A program made the translations under genes and the position numbers. DNA of 64,000 bases from Liquidambar formosana (taxonomy: Eukaryota; Streptophyta; Magnoliopsida; Saxifragales; Altingiaceae): contig CM077826.1 of the NCBI GenBank assembly GCA_039720395.1, positions 22,507,053 to 22,571,052 of the forward strand. The letters are read 5' to 3'. Below are positions 33,880 through 44,499 of this stretch, in pieces (positions within the stretch are counted from its first letter, which is position 1; every line of letters begins with the position of its first letter). The notes beneath the pieces are model-generated. The model was not told where the DNA came from. It was given only the letters and a program-made list of their open reading frames with translations, and did no database searches.

Positions 33880-34260
33880 CCCTAATTTTGAGTTAATGAT
33901 GAAACCCTAATTTCATTATGGCATTAATTAAAACCCTAATTGGAATATTAATTACCTTAATTAAGAGTTAATGATTGGTCATTAAATGACCAATCATGGT
34001 TATTAATTGTTATGGCATAATTAATACCATTAATGATGTCTAGGGTTAGGGTTTTGATAACCCTAATTAGTGTAATTAATTAAGGGTAATAAATACCCTA
34101 TTTGGCATTAATTAAACCCTAATCCCTTTTATTAAATACCGTATGAACCTAGGGTTTTAATGATTGGTCATTAAATGACCAATCATAAGGCATTTAATGA
34201 TTAGGGCTTGCATTTAGGGTTTAGGGTTATGCATTTAGGGTTTAGGGTTTTAGGAAACCC
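33880..34260. repeat. Degenerate telomere-like motif cluster inside copia interior
   Basis: AAACCCTAAT and TTTAGGGTTTAGGG motifs recur many times on both strands, together with near-palindromic TGATTGGTCATTAAATGACC segments (about 33970 and 34162). Motifs are interspersed, not a regular telomere array. The function is unknown. Confidence 0.6.
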
Positions 34261-35651
34261 TAATGCACTAATTCATCATTTAATTGATTTTATTTAATTC
34301 CCATGTTAATTATTTAATTAATATTGATTAATTTTATAATGTTTTAAATGGTTTAAAATACAATTGGGGATTAAATTAAAATCTGGAAATTCTTAATTAA
34401 ATGAAATTGTTATGTTTAAATAAGGAAACCCTAATATTGGATATTAGAGTTATTTTAGGAAACTTTATATGTTTCTATTAATTTGATTAATTGAAACTAA
34501 ATGTCTTAAATGTTAAGACTTTATTTAATTCTGGATATTTTTGTTTAAACCTAATAAGATTAGGATGCATTAATGAGATTAATGTAAATCATTCAAGAGA
34601 ATTACCATAATGCCCATATGTCTTAATGCTTACAGTTTTTCTTTACATTATGCAATGAGATTGTATGTATGTGTTTGGATGATGATTATGGACTATACCC
34701 CTTAAACCAATTGTGATTGGCCGTCTTATGAATGGGTTGTAATAATTTTTCAAGAGTTGTAATTTTATTATGGTGATGTAATTTATTATTTGGGGCTTGC
34801 ATGCCACCTTCCCTCTCTCTCTATCATTCTCTTATGTACCCCACATTCCCCTTATGTATCCCTTTCTATATATTATGTAAATGTTATGTAATTGAGAGCG
34901 CACTAAGGAGCATGGTGGACCCAAAGGAGTATAATGGAGCCTAACAAGCCAATGGTGGAGACCATCAAGCCAAGGGAGCAGATTGAAGGACTTGAAAGCT
35001 TAGAGAAGTTTTTCAAGAAAGCATGCATGTTACGAATGGTTTATTTTACGATCACCTACACCCACCTTAGACCTTGGATTCAATCTATTGGCTTGGATTG
35101 AATCCTCTCAAAGTCCATAATCATTATAGTGGGAGCTTTAATTTATGAGATAATTGTATTAGCTCCAATACTATAGTTTGGTATATGTTACCTATTCACT
35201 TAGGGACTAATATCAAAATATGGTACTTTATATATGTTCATATATAATAGCATGCGATGTATGATTTATAATAGCATGAGATGTACGATTATAAATAGCA
35301 TAATTTATATGTTTAAATTTTGATACATAGGATGCATGTTAATTTGATGAGACCCTTTAAAACCCCTCTTATTTAATATTAAGTTGAAAATGGAGAAGTC
35401 ATTGGGGAATGAATTCTTCATTGCCTTCCATCATTATAGGATCATCTAACGTCCCTTAATGTGGGTACCTGGCTGCAGACATGTAGGAGCTACCCATATT
35501 AAAGACATTACTTGAAACTATCACATATATAGATATCATGGGGTGCCTAAGCTGGTATATACCAAGAAACTAACATGTGAGGTATATATTTGGCTTAAAA
35601 GGAGTGTTTACATAAATCGATAATTGAAAAAAAAATGGGATAGAAACTCAC

Positions 35652-37733
35652 CCCTTGAGGTGGGAAGCCAATGACTCTAGGGCGCATCAGAAATTGATTG
35701 TAGAAAGTCATGTAGTCGGTATTGGGCGAGGTGAACTCCTCAGCATCCCATCCAGTCAGAGCTTCCATCAGCTCATCCCCATCTAGAGAGTCAGTGTGCC
35801 TCATGTTCATGGGAGGCAAGACAGGGGTAAGAGCGGCATCCACTCGTCCTTTTACCTGCCTAAGGACACGCTCCCCCAAATACCAGTATCGTCCTGAGGG
35901 ACCCTCAAAGAGTACCCTCTTCCTAGTCAACTCCAAGCAAGACACACACCTCCTAGGCAGCCTAGCTTCCCACAGTCCCTATGGGCTCCACTCTACCTGT
36001 TGAATTTGAAAAAATGATGAGCAAGATAATAAAAAAATGAATAAAAGAAAAGAATGAGGAAGGACGATCACCATATCAGCATTCAGACTCGCCAAGTACG
36101 CCCTTGCATGGGCGTAGTCATGCCTATTGGGGGCACGCACAGCTATCTTGTTGGGAGCATAGTTCCTAAGTATGGGCCATTCCTGTATCTCATTGTCCAG
36201 GGTGGGGCGGCACAGTCCCAGATACTCGTAGTACCATATCTATCAAAATTCAAGAAAAGCATTAAAATTAAGTCAAGTTTGAGAGGAATTTAAAAATTAA
36301 ACATTTTTACTTACCTCCCAAACAAATGGAAGCCCACCAAAATTCTTGGAAACACCTCAAGACATGTCGGACATGGATCTGTACATGGTGGCTAGTGCTG
36401 CCCCTCCCCAGTTATACCTCCCCATCTTGTTCACATCCACCATGGAAGCAAGATAGCCCAGTTGTGCCATGTCATTGGCACCAACAAAGAGAGTGCAAGA
36501 GAGCATATAGATCATGAATGCCCTAGCTATGCACTCGGGAGCCACTCCCACACCTTCTACTTGGTTGGCAAAATTCTCGAATAGCCATGTCTTCCTAACA
36601 CCGCGTGAGCCCACCTCAATATCCATCCCCAACATAGTGAGGAGATAAGCACTATCCATGTTGGCATCCCCATAGAATTCCAACCTCTTTCCTTTGAGGC
36701 TTAAACCGATGATGATTGAAAAATCCTTGGGAGTCATGGTCATCTCCCCAAAACTAAAGTGGAAGGTGTTGGTGGTATCCCACCATAGCTCAGCTAAGGC
36801 AAGGAGGGCTTGCCTATCCCATTGTTCATTCCATAAGGAGTTAAGGAACCAACCAAAACCCGCTTTCTTTATGAAGTCTCTTGCGGAAGGTTGGGTGTGT
36901 TCCATATGCCTCCACCACCCAATAAGATTCTTTATCGAAGACCTTGTGCGTAGGTCTTGGAAATTGGGCTAATCAAGAAGAATGATTCACCTAGTTAGTG
37001 TAGAAATCATATGCAAGCACTGATAATTGGCTTTCCCAAAAACTAAGTCTTTTAGTTCATGAACAAGTAAACCATGCTTTGAAAGTTTATGAAAACATTG
37101 GTTTTATTCCTCAAACCCATGATCATTGGTAAACCATGCATTCCAAGACCATGGAAACATGGATTTTTCAAAGAAAATAATAAGCAAACTTTGTTTTCCA
37201 AAGTGGTTTTTTAAGGAAAAAATTAAGCAAACCTTGTTCATGAAAACATGGGTTTTTCAAAAATATAGCAAACTTTGTTTTTCAAAGTTCATGAAAATGC
37301 TTGGTTTTGTTTCTAAAATCAATTAGAAATGGATGCCTATGATTTTGCCTTGCAATACACATCAATTTTACAAAGATTGGATGAATTTTCATCATTCAAG
37401 CATTTTATCAAACACTTGGTGGGCACTATTCACCAAGCTTTCAAATTGAATTCTTTTCACATCCAATCCTTGCCAAAATCAATGGGCATTGCAAACATTG
37501 CTAGGAATACTCATAGAGAGTTCATGGGAATGCATTTCAACCAACAAAAATGAAAATTTCAAAGAAAAGTTTAAAATGGGTAAGCTTACCTCTTGCTTGG
37601 AATGGAGAAAAGAGAGATGATTCCTTGGTTCTAGAAGCAATTTCTCTTCAGGAACATCATATATTGGTGCCTTGTATCTACTCTTTGAGTCAAGGAATGG
37701 ATACTTTGAAGTGGAATCTTCATTTGGATCCAT
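35652..37733 (-). pseudogene. PMD (plant mobile domain) gene of element 3, exons 1-4
   Basis: Minus-strand exons by splice sites and homology: 37733-37590 (MDPNEDSTSK start, 48 codons), 36968-36315 (218 codons), 36239-36072 (56 codons), 35996-35652 (115 codons), all phase 0. Exon 2 carries the PMD core (WWDTTNTFHFSFGEMTMTP, IIGLSLKG) and AFMIYMLSCTLF. Exon 3 has NRHDYAHARAYLA. Premature stops: TGA after RSMSDMS (36357) and a TAG early in exon 4 (VEWSP). Exons 5-7 present in element 2 are missing; the copia remnant and an associated deletion replace them. PMD proteins such as MAIN/MAIL1 act in the nucleus in silencing and genome stability; whether the element uses this one is unknown. Confidence 0.82.
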
Positions 37734-38016
37734 GGTGGATGAACTAGCTTGTTTTGAGCAAAAATGGGTTTAATGGGTTTTGATTTGCAAAGTGTTGCAA
37801 ATTTCTTGTTTTTGATGTGAAATTAGGTGCTAATGATGCTATTTCATGTGTATGAATCCCTCTTGAAGTGTGGATTTGAATGCCTTTGGGTGTTGGAGTG
37901 ATTTTGCAAAATAGGGTAAGCTTCCTAGAGAGAGAAGCTCTTAATTTTCGAGTTGGGTTGAATGGGGGTATGAATAGTGCCCCTTGTGTTTTAAAAACCC
38001 AGAATTTTCAGCACAT

Positions 38017-38101
38017 GGCTCGGGTGACCACCCAAGCCTTGGGCGGCTAGCCACCAGGGCCTGGGCGGCTAGCCTCCCAAGGCCTGGTGGTCACCCAAGC
38101 C
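38017..38101. promoter_or_regulatory. Palindromic module upstream of element 3 PMD gene
   Basis: It starts CTCGGGTGACCACCC and ends GTGGTCACCC, with GGGCGGCTAGCC twice. It is about 286 bp upstream of the ATG (37733), the same distance as in elements 1 and 2. A TTTTTAAAAC stretch at about 37989-37998 is the TATA candidate. Confidence 0.77.
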
Positions 38102-38329
38102 ACTTTGTTTTGGCTTTCTCCCTCGCTTTGTCTCGCCTTAGCGCGTGATCAAACCCTCTTCTAAATGAGATATTCAACACTTTTTGAGCTTCAAATCAAT
38201 CAAATTTCACATTGAAATCAATTCTTTGAATTGATTTTATGTTCAAAAGGGTTAAATATATTTTCCCTGTGCCATGCCAACTCAAGTAACAATGTGTTAA
38301 GTCACTTTCCTCTTGCACCATGCTTATTC

Positions 38330-40300
38330 TATCTTGATAAATTGATCATATATCCTCATTTCAAATCTTGATTTTCCATCCCACTTGGTTGAATATATTC
38401 ATCACTTGAATATGTTCTTCCATTTCAAAAGTGTATTCACCCTTTGAATATGCTTCTCAGTTTCAAACCCTCATTCTCTATCCCACTTGGTTGAATATAT
38501 TCATCACTTGAATATGTTCTTCCATTTCAAAAGTGTATTCACCCTTTGAATATGCTTCTCAGTTCTAAATCCTCATTATCTATCTTACTTGGTTAAATAT
38601 ATTCATCAGTTGAATATATTTCTCCATTTCAATGGTATGTTCATCACTTGAACATACTTGTCACTTACTTAGTTAAATATATTCATCACTTGGATATATT
38701 TCTCCATTTCAATGGTATACTCATCACTTGAGTATACTTCTCAGTTTTTTTTCAATCACTTGGTTAAATATATTCATCGCTTGAATATATTTTTCCATTT
38801 CAATGGTATGTTCATCACTTGAACATACTTCTCAGATCATTTGTCACTTACTTGGTTAAATATATCCATAGCTTGGATATATTTCTCCATTTCAATGGTA
38901 TGTTCATCACTTGAACATACTTGTCACTCACTTGGTTAAATATATTCATCGCTTGAATATATTTTTCCATTTCAATGGTATGTTCATCACTTGAATATAC
39001 TTCTCAGATCATTTGTCACTTACTTGGTTAAATATATCCATCGCTTGGATATATTTCTCCATTTCAATGGTATGTTCATCACTTGAACATACTTGTCACT
39101 TACTTGGTTAAATATATTCATCGCTTGAATATATTTTTCCATTTCAATAGTATGTTCATCACTTGAACATACTTCTCAGATCATTTGTCACTTACTTGGT
39201 TAAATATATCCATAGCTTGGATATATTTCTCCATTTCAATGGTATGTTCATCACTTGAACATACTTGTCACTCACTTGGTTAAATATATTCATCGCTTGA
39301 ATATATTTTTCCATTTCAATGGTATACTCATCACTTGAGTATACTTCTCAGTCTTTTTCAATTACTTGGTTAAATATATCCATCGCTTGGATATATTTCT
39401 CCATTTCAGTGGTATGTTCATCACTTGAACATACTTGTCACTTACTTGGTTAAATATATTCATCACTTGGATATATTTCTCCATTTCAATGGTATACTCA
39501 TCACTTGAGTATACTTCTCAGTCTTTTTCAATTACTTAGTTAAATATATCCATCGCTTGGATATATTTCTCCATTTCAATAGGTATGTTCATCACTTGAA
39601 CATACTTGTCACTTACTTGGTTAAATATATTCATCACTTGAATATATTTCTCCATTTCAATGGTATACTCATCACTTGAGTATACTTCTCAGTCTCTTTC
39701 AATCACTTGGTTAAATATATTCGTGACCTGAATATATTTCTCCATTTCAATGGTATACTCATCACTTGAGTATACTTCTCAGTTTCTTTCAATCACTTGG
39801 TTAAATATATTCGTGACCTGAATATATTTCTCCATTTCAATGGTATACTCATCACTTGAGTATACTTCTCAGTCTCTTTCAATCACTTGGTTAAATATAT
39901 TCATCGCTTGAATATATTTCTCCATTTCAATGGTATACTCATCACTTGAGTGTACTTCTCAGATGTTTATCAATCACTTGGTTAAATATATTCATGACCA
40001 GAATATATTTCTCCATTTCAAAGGTATGCTCATCATTTGAACATACTTCTCAGTTCATTTGTCAATCACTTGGTTGAATATATTCGTGACCTGAATATAT
40101 TTCTCCATTGCAAAAGTACACTCATCACTTGAGTACACTTCTCAGATTTCATTCTCAATCACTTGGTTAAATATATTCGTGACTAGAATATATTTCTCTA
40201 TTTCAAAAGTGTGTTCATTCGTAGTGGCTTGAATATGCTTCTCTTATCAATTCTCAACCCTTAGTGGTTTAAGTATACTCATGACTTGAGTACACTTCCT
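38330..40300. repeat. Hairpin tandem array of element 3 tail
   Basis: About twenty super-units of roughly 80-110 bp alternate two hairpin classes: AAATATATTCA/TGAATATATTT-type and GTATACTCA/TGAGTATAC-type, both around loops like TCACT or TCGCT. They are joined by TTCTCCATTTCAATG and CACTTGGTT linkers. Units are more alike in the middle and diverge at the ends, as expected for an array shaped by unequal exchange. It lies between the PMD promoter and the polypurine tract. No ORF is present. Confidence 0.9.
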
Positions 40301-40390
40301 TATTCCAATCTCAGGTTTTCAACCTCCTATCATTGTTGGTATCAGTGTGTGATTTCTCCAGGCTTTTGGCAAAAATGGGTTATTCTTTAT

Positions 40391-40432
40391 CATTGGTTCA
40401 CAAGTGTAACTTGTTCGCCAATGAGGGGCTTC
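40391..40432 (+). promoter_or_regulatory. Terminal hairpin and polypurine tract of element 3
   Basis: CATTGG (40391-40396) pairs with CCAATG (40418-40423) around CAAGT-GTA-ACTTG, then the polypurine tract AATGAGGGGC and TTC before the LTR. It is the same layout as in elements 1 and 2. Confidence 0.78.
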
Positions 40433-43147
40433 TGTCACACCCCATTTTTGCACCACCTTACTAGGGCTCATCATTTCATGCATGTTTTTGTTTTGTTTTT
40501 GAGTCTAGTCACTTGCATTAGTTTTCTAGGGTCACAAGGACAATGGATATGAATTTTGGTTCGATTTGGAGTTGATCTCGAGGGATAATAAGAGCTTTTG
40601 TGATTTGAGGGGTATAATCATCTTTTAAGTCCCAAACTTTTCATTTGACCTTGAAATGATCTCCAAATTGTCAATTGGAGTTCATATGGATGCATAATAG
40701 GTATTTCTAAGTTCAATTTGATGAATCAATGGCTCGGGATTAAAATGGCTCGATACAGTTCAAGTTGGTTAATTGACCCTTCTTTGGGTTAGCTCTAATT
40801 GACTCACAATTATCAACCAAATCTTTTCAAATTGACTTTCATTAGTCATCATTTTACCCCCAAAAGTGTTTTATGAAGTTCAATTTTGATATGGAAAGTG
40901 TTTGGTTTGACCCTATGTGCATGCCTATGCTTAGCAAAGGTAGAGCATAGTGGTTAACCGCCTTGTTCAAACCTAACCATGCCCCCATGGTTAGTGGTTT
41001 TTCACCCTAAAATGTTCAAAAACATATTCCTCATTGAAACACGGTCGTTTTGGCTTTTGTTTCATCAAAATCGGAGTTAATTTGCCCCCTAAAACACTTC
41101 TAGAAGGGAAAGGAGGCAAAATAGGAGAAAAATCTGAAGTGGGCTCTGGTGACCACCCAGCCCCGGGCGGCTAGCCGCCTGGGCCAGGTGGCTAGCCGCC
41201 CAGGCCCTGGTGGTCACCCGAGAGCACTTTCCTAATTGCTCTATGTTTCCTTGCTGAAGCGGATTCCTCCCTATTTTGACGTACAAGGGCTCTTTTGGAC
41301 GGGTTTCCTTCTAATTTTTGGTAACTCCTGAGTTACTTAAGCCCCAAGGGGGTCTCTAATAGCCCTTGGATTAATTTTTAGGGTTTTAATCCCAGCCATT
41401 GGTTAATCCTAATTGAAGTCTATAAATACCCCCCTATGCTTCAGCACAAGAGGAGCCACTTTATGCATTAATACTTGAGTGTTTGAGAGAGAATAAGAGA
41501 GAGAGACTTGAAGGAGAGCTGGAGTTCTTGCTGTAGCCTTGGAGAACATTGATTGAAGACATCCACAAGAGCAAGAGGGAGTTCATACAGCAGCAAAGAA
41601 GGCTCTTCCTAAGGTATTCCTCTTTTCTGTTCAAGCTTAAATAAAGGTATCATGTAGGATAGCTCTATTGCATGTAATGCTTGTAATTTCTACCATGAAT
41701 TGAAGTTTCTATTAGTTAATACATGTGATATTGATGATGTTCATGATGAGTTTTGCATGCTTTAGAGTTAGTTCATAGGTTCCAATGTATAGTTATGATT
41801 CTTGTGTTTCTGTTGTCCTTGTTCTAGGATAGTGATATTGCATGTTAGAGTTAGGTTTCTTGTCATGTTTTATTGCTTTAGTTAATTAATATGCATGGTT
41901 TAGGTTCTGTTTAGTTTTATTTTAGCATGTTTAGAGTTGGTTTTGTATGTTTTTAAGCATATTTGTGAGTTTAGGGTTTTAGAGTCCTTGTTTTGTGTTA
42001 GTTTTTATACAGCATGTTAAAGTAGGTCTTTTCATTGGTTTTTCTTCATGTTTGCTGTATATGTTTTTTCATATGGAGTAAACATGATATTTTTGCATGC
42101 ATGTTAGTTTGTTCTAGGGTTTTTATGCATGATATGGTTCTAGGATTGTGTTAGGGCTTATGAAAGTTTGCTGTTTTTGCTATTGGCATGTTTAGTGGAT
42201 GATTTTAGGCCTTAGTACTATTCTGTCCAGATTTGCATGTTAGTATGTTTGCATGGTTTTGAGCACGTGTAAGGGTGCAAATAGGTGTGGTATTTGTCCT
42301 ATGGCAAATAGGGCTGCCAATGCTTGAAATGGCTAATGCTTGGAACTATTGCGCTCAGGTAAGTGGGTGTGAAGGTGCCCCAATTCACCTCCCTTCCTAA
42401 CTCTCTCTCTTCTCCCTCCTAGGGTTAATTTTTAATACAAGTCTATGGTTTAAATCAAGGGTTTCCTTAACCAACAAAATTTTGTTTTTATCAAAGTTTC
42501 CATTTTGTAGAATTTTCCTAAAATCAAACTTTGTTTATTCAACTCTTTTTCAAATAAGGAAACCTAGGGTTTTAACCATAGGTTTGTATTAGGTCTTAAC
42601 CCTATTTCTATTTGAACTACGTGGACTTTGATCCATGTATTTCGTTGCATGGTATGTAGGCGCTCTTCGTGAGGCTCAAGTCCGTTCTAGGATCCAAGTA
42701 TCCTAGATTTCTTTCTTTCCTTCTTTTCTTCTTTTTTTTTTTATTTTCTGTTTTATTTGTTTATTATGCATGGATGGATGAATGAAATATATGATATGCA
42801 TGCAATCTTTGTGATGATATACTTGCTGATTTTTGTATGGAAAAGATCTTGATTTAGCCCAAATGAACTGAGAGACCGAAAGGGTGACATGGGTGCCTAT
42901 AGGCTTTGCCTAGAACCTTCCCATGTCATAATTTAGCCTCCGAATCCCCGATTTCTTTGGTTTCCAAAAGACTGTTTTTGCCTTTCCTTTTTTATGGAGT
43001 CATTCAAATTGTTTTCCTAAAACAAGCTGTTTTTAGGGTTTTCCTTGTTTCCTTTAAAAAATGAGGTGGCGACTCCTTTCCTTTTTCTTCTTTCAAACAA
43101 ACTAATCTTTTTGTCAATCCTCGTGGGCCCAATTTCTGGGGTTCACA
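40433..43147 (+). repeat. 3' LTR of element 3
   Basis: 2715 bp, TGTCACACC start and GGGGTTCACA end, colinear with the 5' LTR and about 2% different in the part compared. The module is at 41142-41223, TATA box at 41421-41428, and PBS-like TGGCGACTCC at 43067-43076. Confidence 0.92.
41142..41223. promoter_or_regulatory. Palindromic module in 3' LTR of element 3
   Basis: It is the 3' LTR copy of the 19018-19099 module, with small differences: GGGCGGCTAGCCGCC is a full palindromic core here, where the 5' copy has GGCTAGTCGCC. Confidence 0.78.
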
Positions 43148-43152
43148 CCCCC

Positions 43153-43570
43153 CAATATGGTTGTTCGAACTACGTGGACTTTGATCTTCGTCAGAAGAAC
43201 GTAGGCTGCTTACTTGAGCCCAAGTCCAACTTAGCTTAGATTTTATCTTTTTTCTTAATTTTTAGTTATTACGCATGGTTTAAATTAATTAAGCCCAATC
43301 AAAAAATGAGACCGATTTATCGGGCAAAATGGATGCCTACAGGCCGTGGCTTGGAACCTTCCTAGTTCGTAACCTAGCCCCTGAATCCTTGTTTTTATTT
43401 CAAGACTTGCCTATTTTCCATTAAATGGAGTCAAACTTGTTTTTATAAAACAAATCTTTTTTGTGGTTTCCTTGTACCCTAAAAATGAGGTGGCGACTCC
43501 TTGCTTTTTGAAAACCCTCTTAAGAATGGAACAAAACTCAATTCCCTTGAGTCGATTTTCGGTACCCACA
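43153..43570 (+). repeat. Truncated older LTR (3' part), target of element 3
   Basis: It contains GAACTACGTGGACTTTGATC, a CGTAGGC block, AAAAATGAGGTGGCGACTCC (PBS-like part at 43491-43500) and an end GGTACCCACA, all in the order found at the 3' ends of the other LTRs. The preceding piece probably ends at 18308, so element 3 split it. Confidence 0.75.
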
Positions 43571-43766
43571 ATAACTAATTTTTTAAAAATTATTTTTTCA
43601 TTTATATTTCATATTATTGAAAAATAACCACGTGTAACACGCGTGTGCCTACATCTAGTAAGCTTAAAAGGGCAAAAATGTCCTTCAAGACTTAGAGATT
43701 TCTAAATGCTTCAAGAACTCATAAAATGAATTCATGAACTCCTAGGGATGAAAATGGGGTGTCTAT
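43571..43766 (-). repeat. AT-rich segment and minus-strand LTR 5' end fragment
   Basis: 43571-43660 is AT-rich and ends ACACGCGTGTGCCTACATCTAGTA. From about 43661 to 43766 the reverse complement reads TGTAGACACCCCATTTTC then sequence like the start of element 2's LTR. No gene is present. Confidence 0.45.
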
Positions 43767-43767
43767 A

Positions 43768-44489
43768 GCGTGCTGTATAATTGCCACGTATCCAGAGTTA
43801 TACAAAAAGAAGGATGCTACTCATGACTATGGTAATACACTTTTTTGGTTTTCTCTTTATAACCAGTATACCCCTACTCTCTACTCCCATTTACTTTTCT
43901 GTATCTAAACATCATCCTTTTGCTTCTCCATTCTTTTCCAAACCACTCCATTTTTTAATACCCTGCAACTACAATCCCACATATATGTAGCTCTCTCCCC
44001 AAACCTTCAAAAAAAGGAAAAGGAAATAAAAACAAAAGAAACAAACAGATGAAGAAAACAAAGAAAATAAAAAGGGTTATTGTCTGTAGGAGTTCAAGCT
44101 CCTATAAAAGCTAATAAATAAAGCTTTAATCCAAAAGTTTAATTCAAAAATGAAGTTTCAGATGCTTATTTTATTACTTTCTTCTTTGTCATTTTTTTTC
44201 CAGATTAAGGCAAAGCCCACCCTTTATGCGAATGGTCACTACAAATCTATTAAAATATGATAAGAGCAAAGATGGTTTTGGGGAGAAGGGGGGAGGTTTA
44301 CAGGTCCACTGCGACGCCAGAATATTCACCGGCCTGATATTGAGTTCATTAATGAAGAAGGATAAGTTTCGGTCTAAGATAGAGGGTATTTTGGTCCAAA
44401 TGAAAAAATGGAATGGAAGGCATTATAATTTGACATGAGTAGCACACTTTCTTTAATAGTTATGGACACGTGGCAATTATACAACGCAC
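43768..44489. mobile_element. MITE-like element with terminal inverted repeats of about 65 bp
   Basis: The left end (GCGTGCTGTATAATTGCCACG, then TCC and GCTACTCATG) matches the reverse complement of the right end (GTGCGTTGTATAATTGCCACG), imperfectly over about 65 bp. The total length is about 720 bp. The two ORFs inside (43781-43990, 44226-44438) show no known domain. The target duplication is not clear, so the superfamily (Mutator-like or other) is open. Confidence 0.65.
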
Positions 44490-44499
44490 CACCTCAAAA

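Larger units (their letters stand above)
30808..35600 (+). mobile_element. Nested Ty1/copia (Angela/BARE-like) remnant, 5' LTR plus interior
   Basis: It has a 5' LTR (30808-32464), a PBS complementary to initiator-Met tRNA, and about 3.1 kb of interior with no gag or pol that I can recognise. No second LTR appears before element 3 sequence (PMD intron 4) resumes near 35600. The LTR start (TGTTAGGATTATGCCCTAGA) is close to the Angela/BARE type as I remember it. The non-coding interior suggests a LARD-like derivative or a deletion. The right junction is approximate. Short ORFs at 33634-33885 are not supported as genes. Confidence 0.75.
18309..43147 (+). mobile_element. Element 3: complete Tat/Ogre-type Ty3/gypsy retrotransposon, 24.8 kb
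   Basis: Two LTRs of 2713 and 2715 bp bound it, and it is flanked by CCCCC on both sides (18304-18308 and 43148-43152), a 5-bp target duplication. In order: 5' LTR, PBS, gag, protease, putative intron, RT, RNase H, second RNase H, integrase, A-rich tract, antisense DUF7745-like gene, nested copia remnant, antisense PMD gene, hairpin array, polypurine tract, 3' LTR. Dual RNase H, no chromodomain, long size, antisense extra genes and the PBS type fit the Tat/Ogre lineage. The first 740 bp of the two LTRs differ at about 15 sites by eye, roughly 2%, so the insertion is fairly recent. Several stops and frameshifts make this copy non-autonomous. Confidence 0.92.

Noticed and set aside
33634..33885. 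Opposed short ORFs of about 60 residues
   Set aside because: No domain, no start context and both lie in the non-coding copia interior.
38330..40300. Regular repeats with palindromic character, like a CRISPR array
   Set aside because: Repeats are long, diverged and contiguous without unique spacers, the DNA is plant nuclear, and the location is the 3' tail of a retrotransposon.
35600..43147. env-like gene in the 3' region of element 3
   Set aside because: The genes there are antisense and PMD-like; no signal peptide or transmembrane glycoprotein features are seen.
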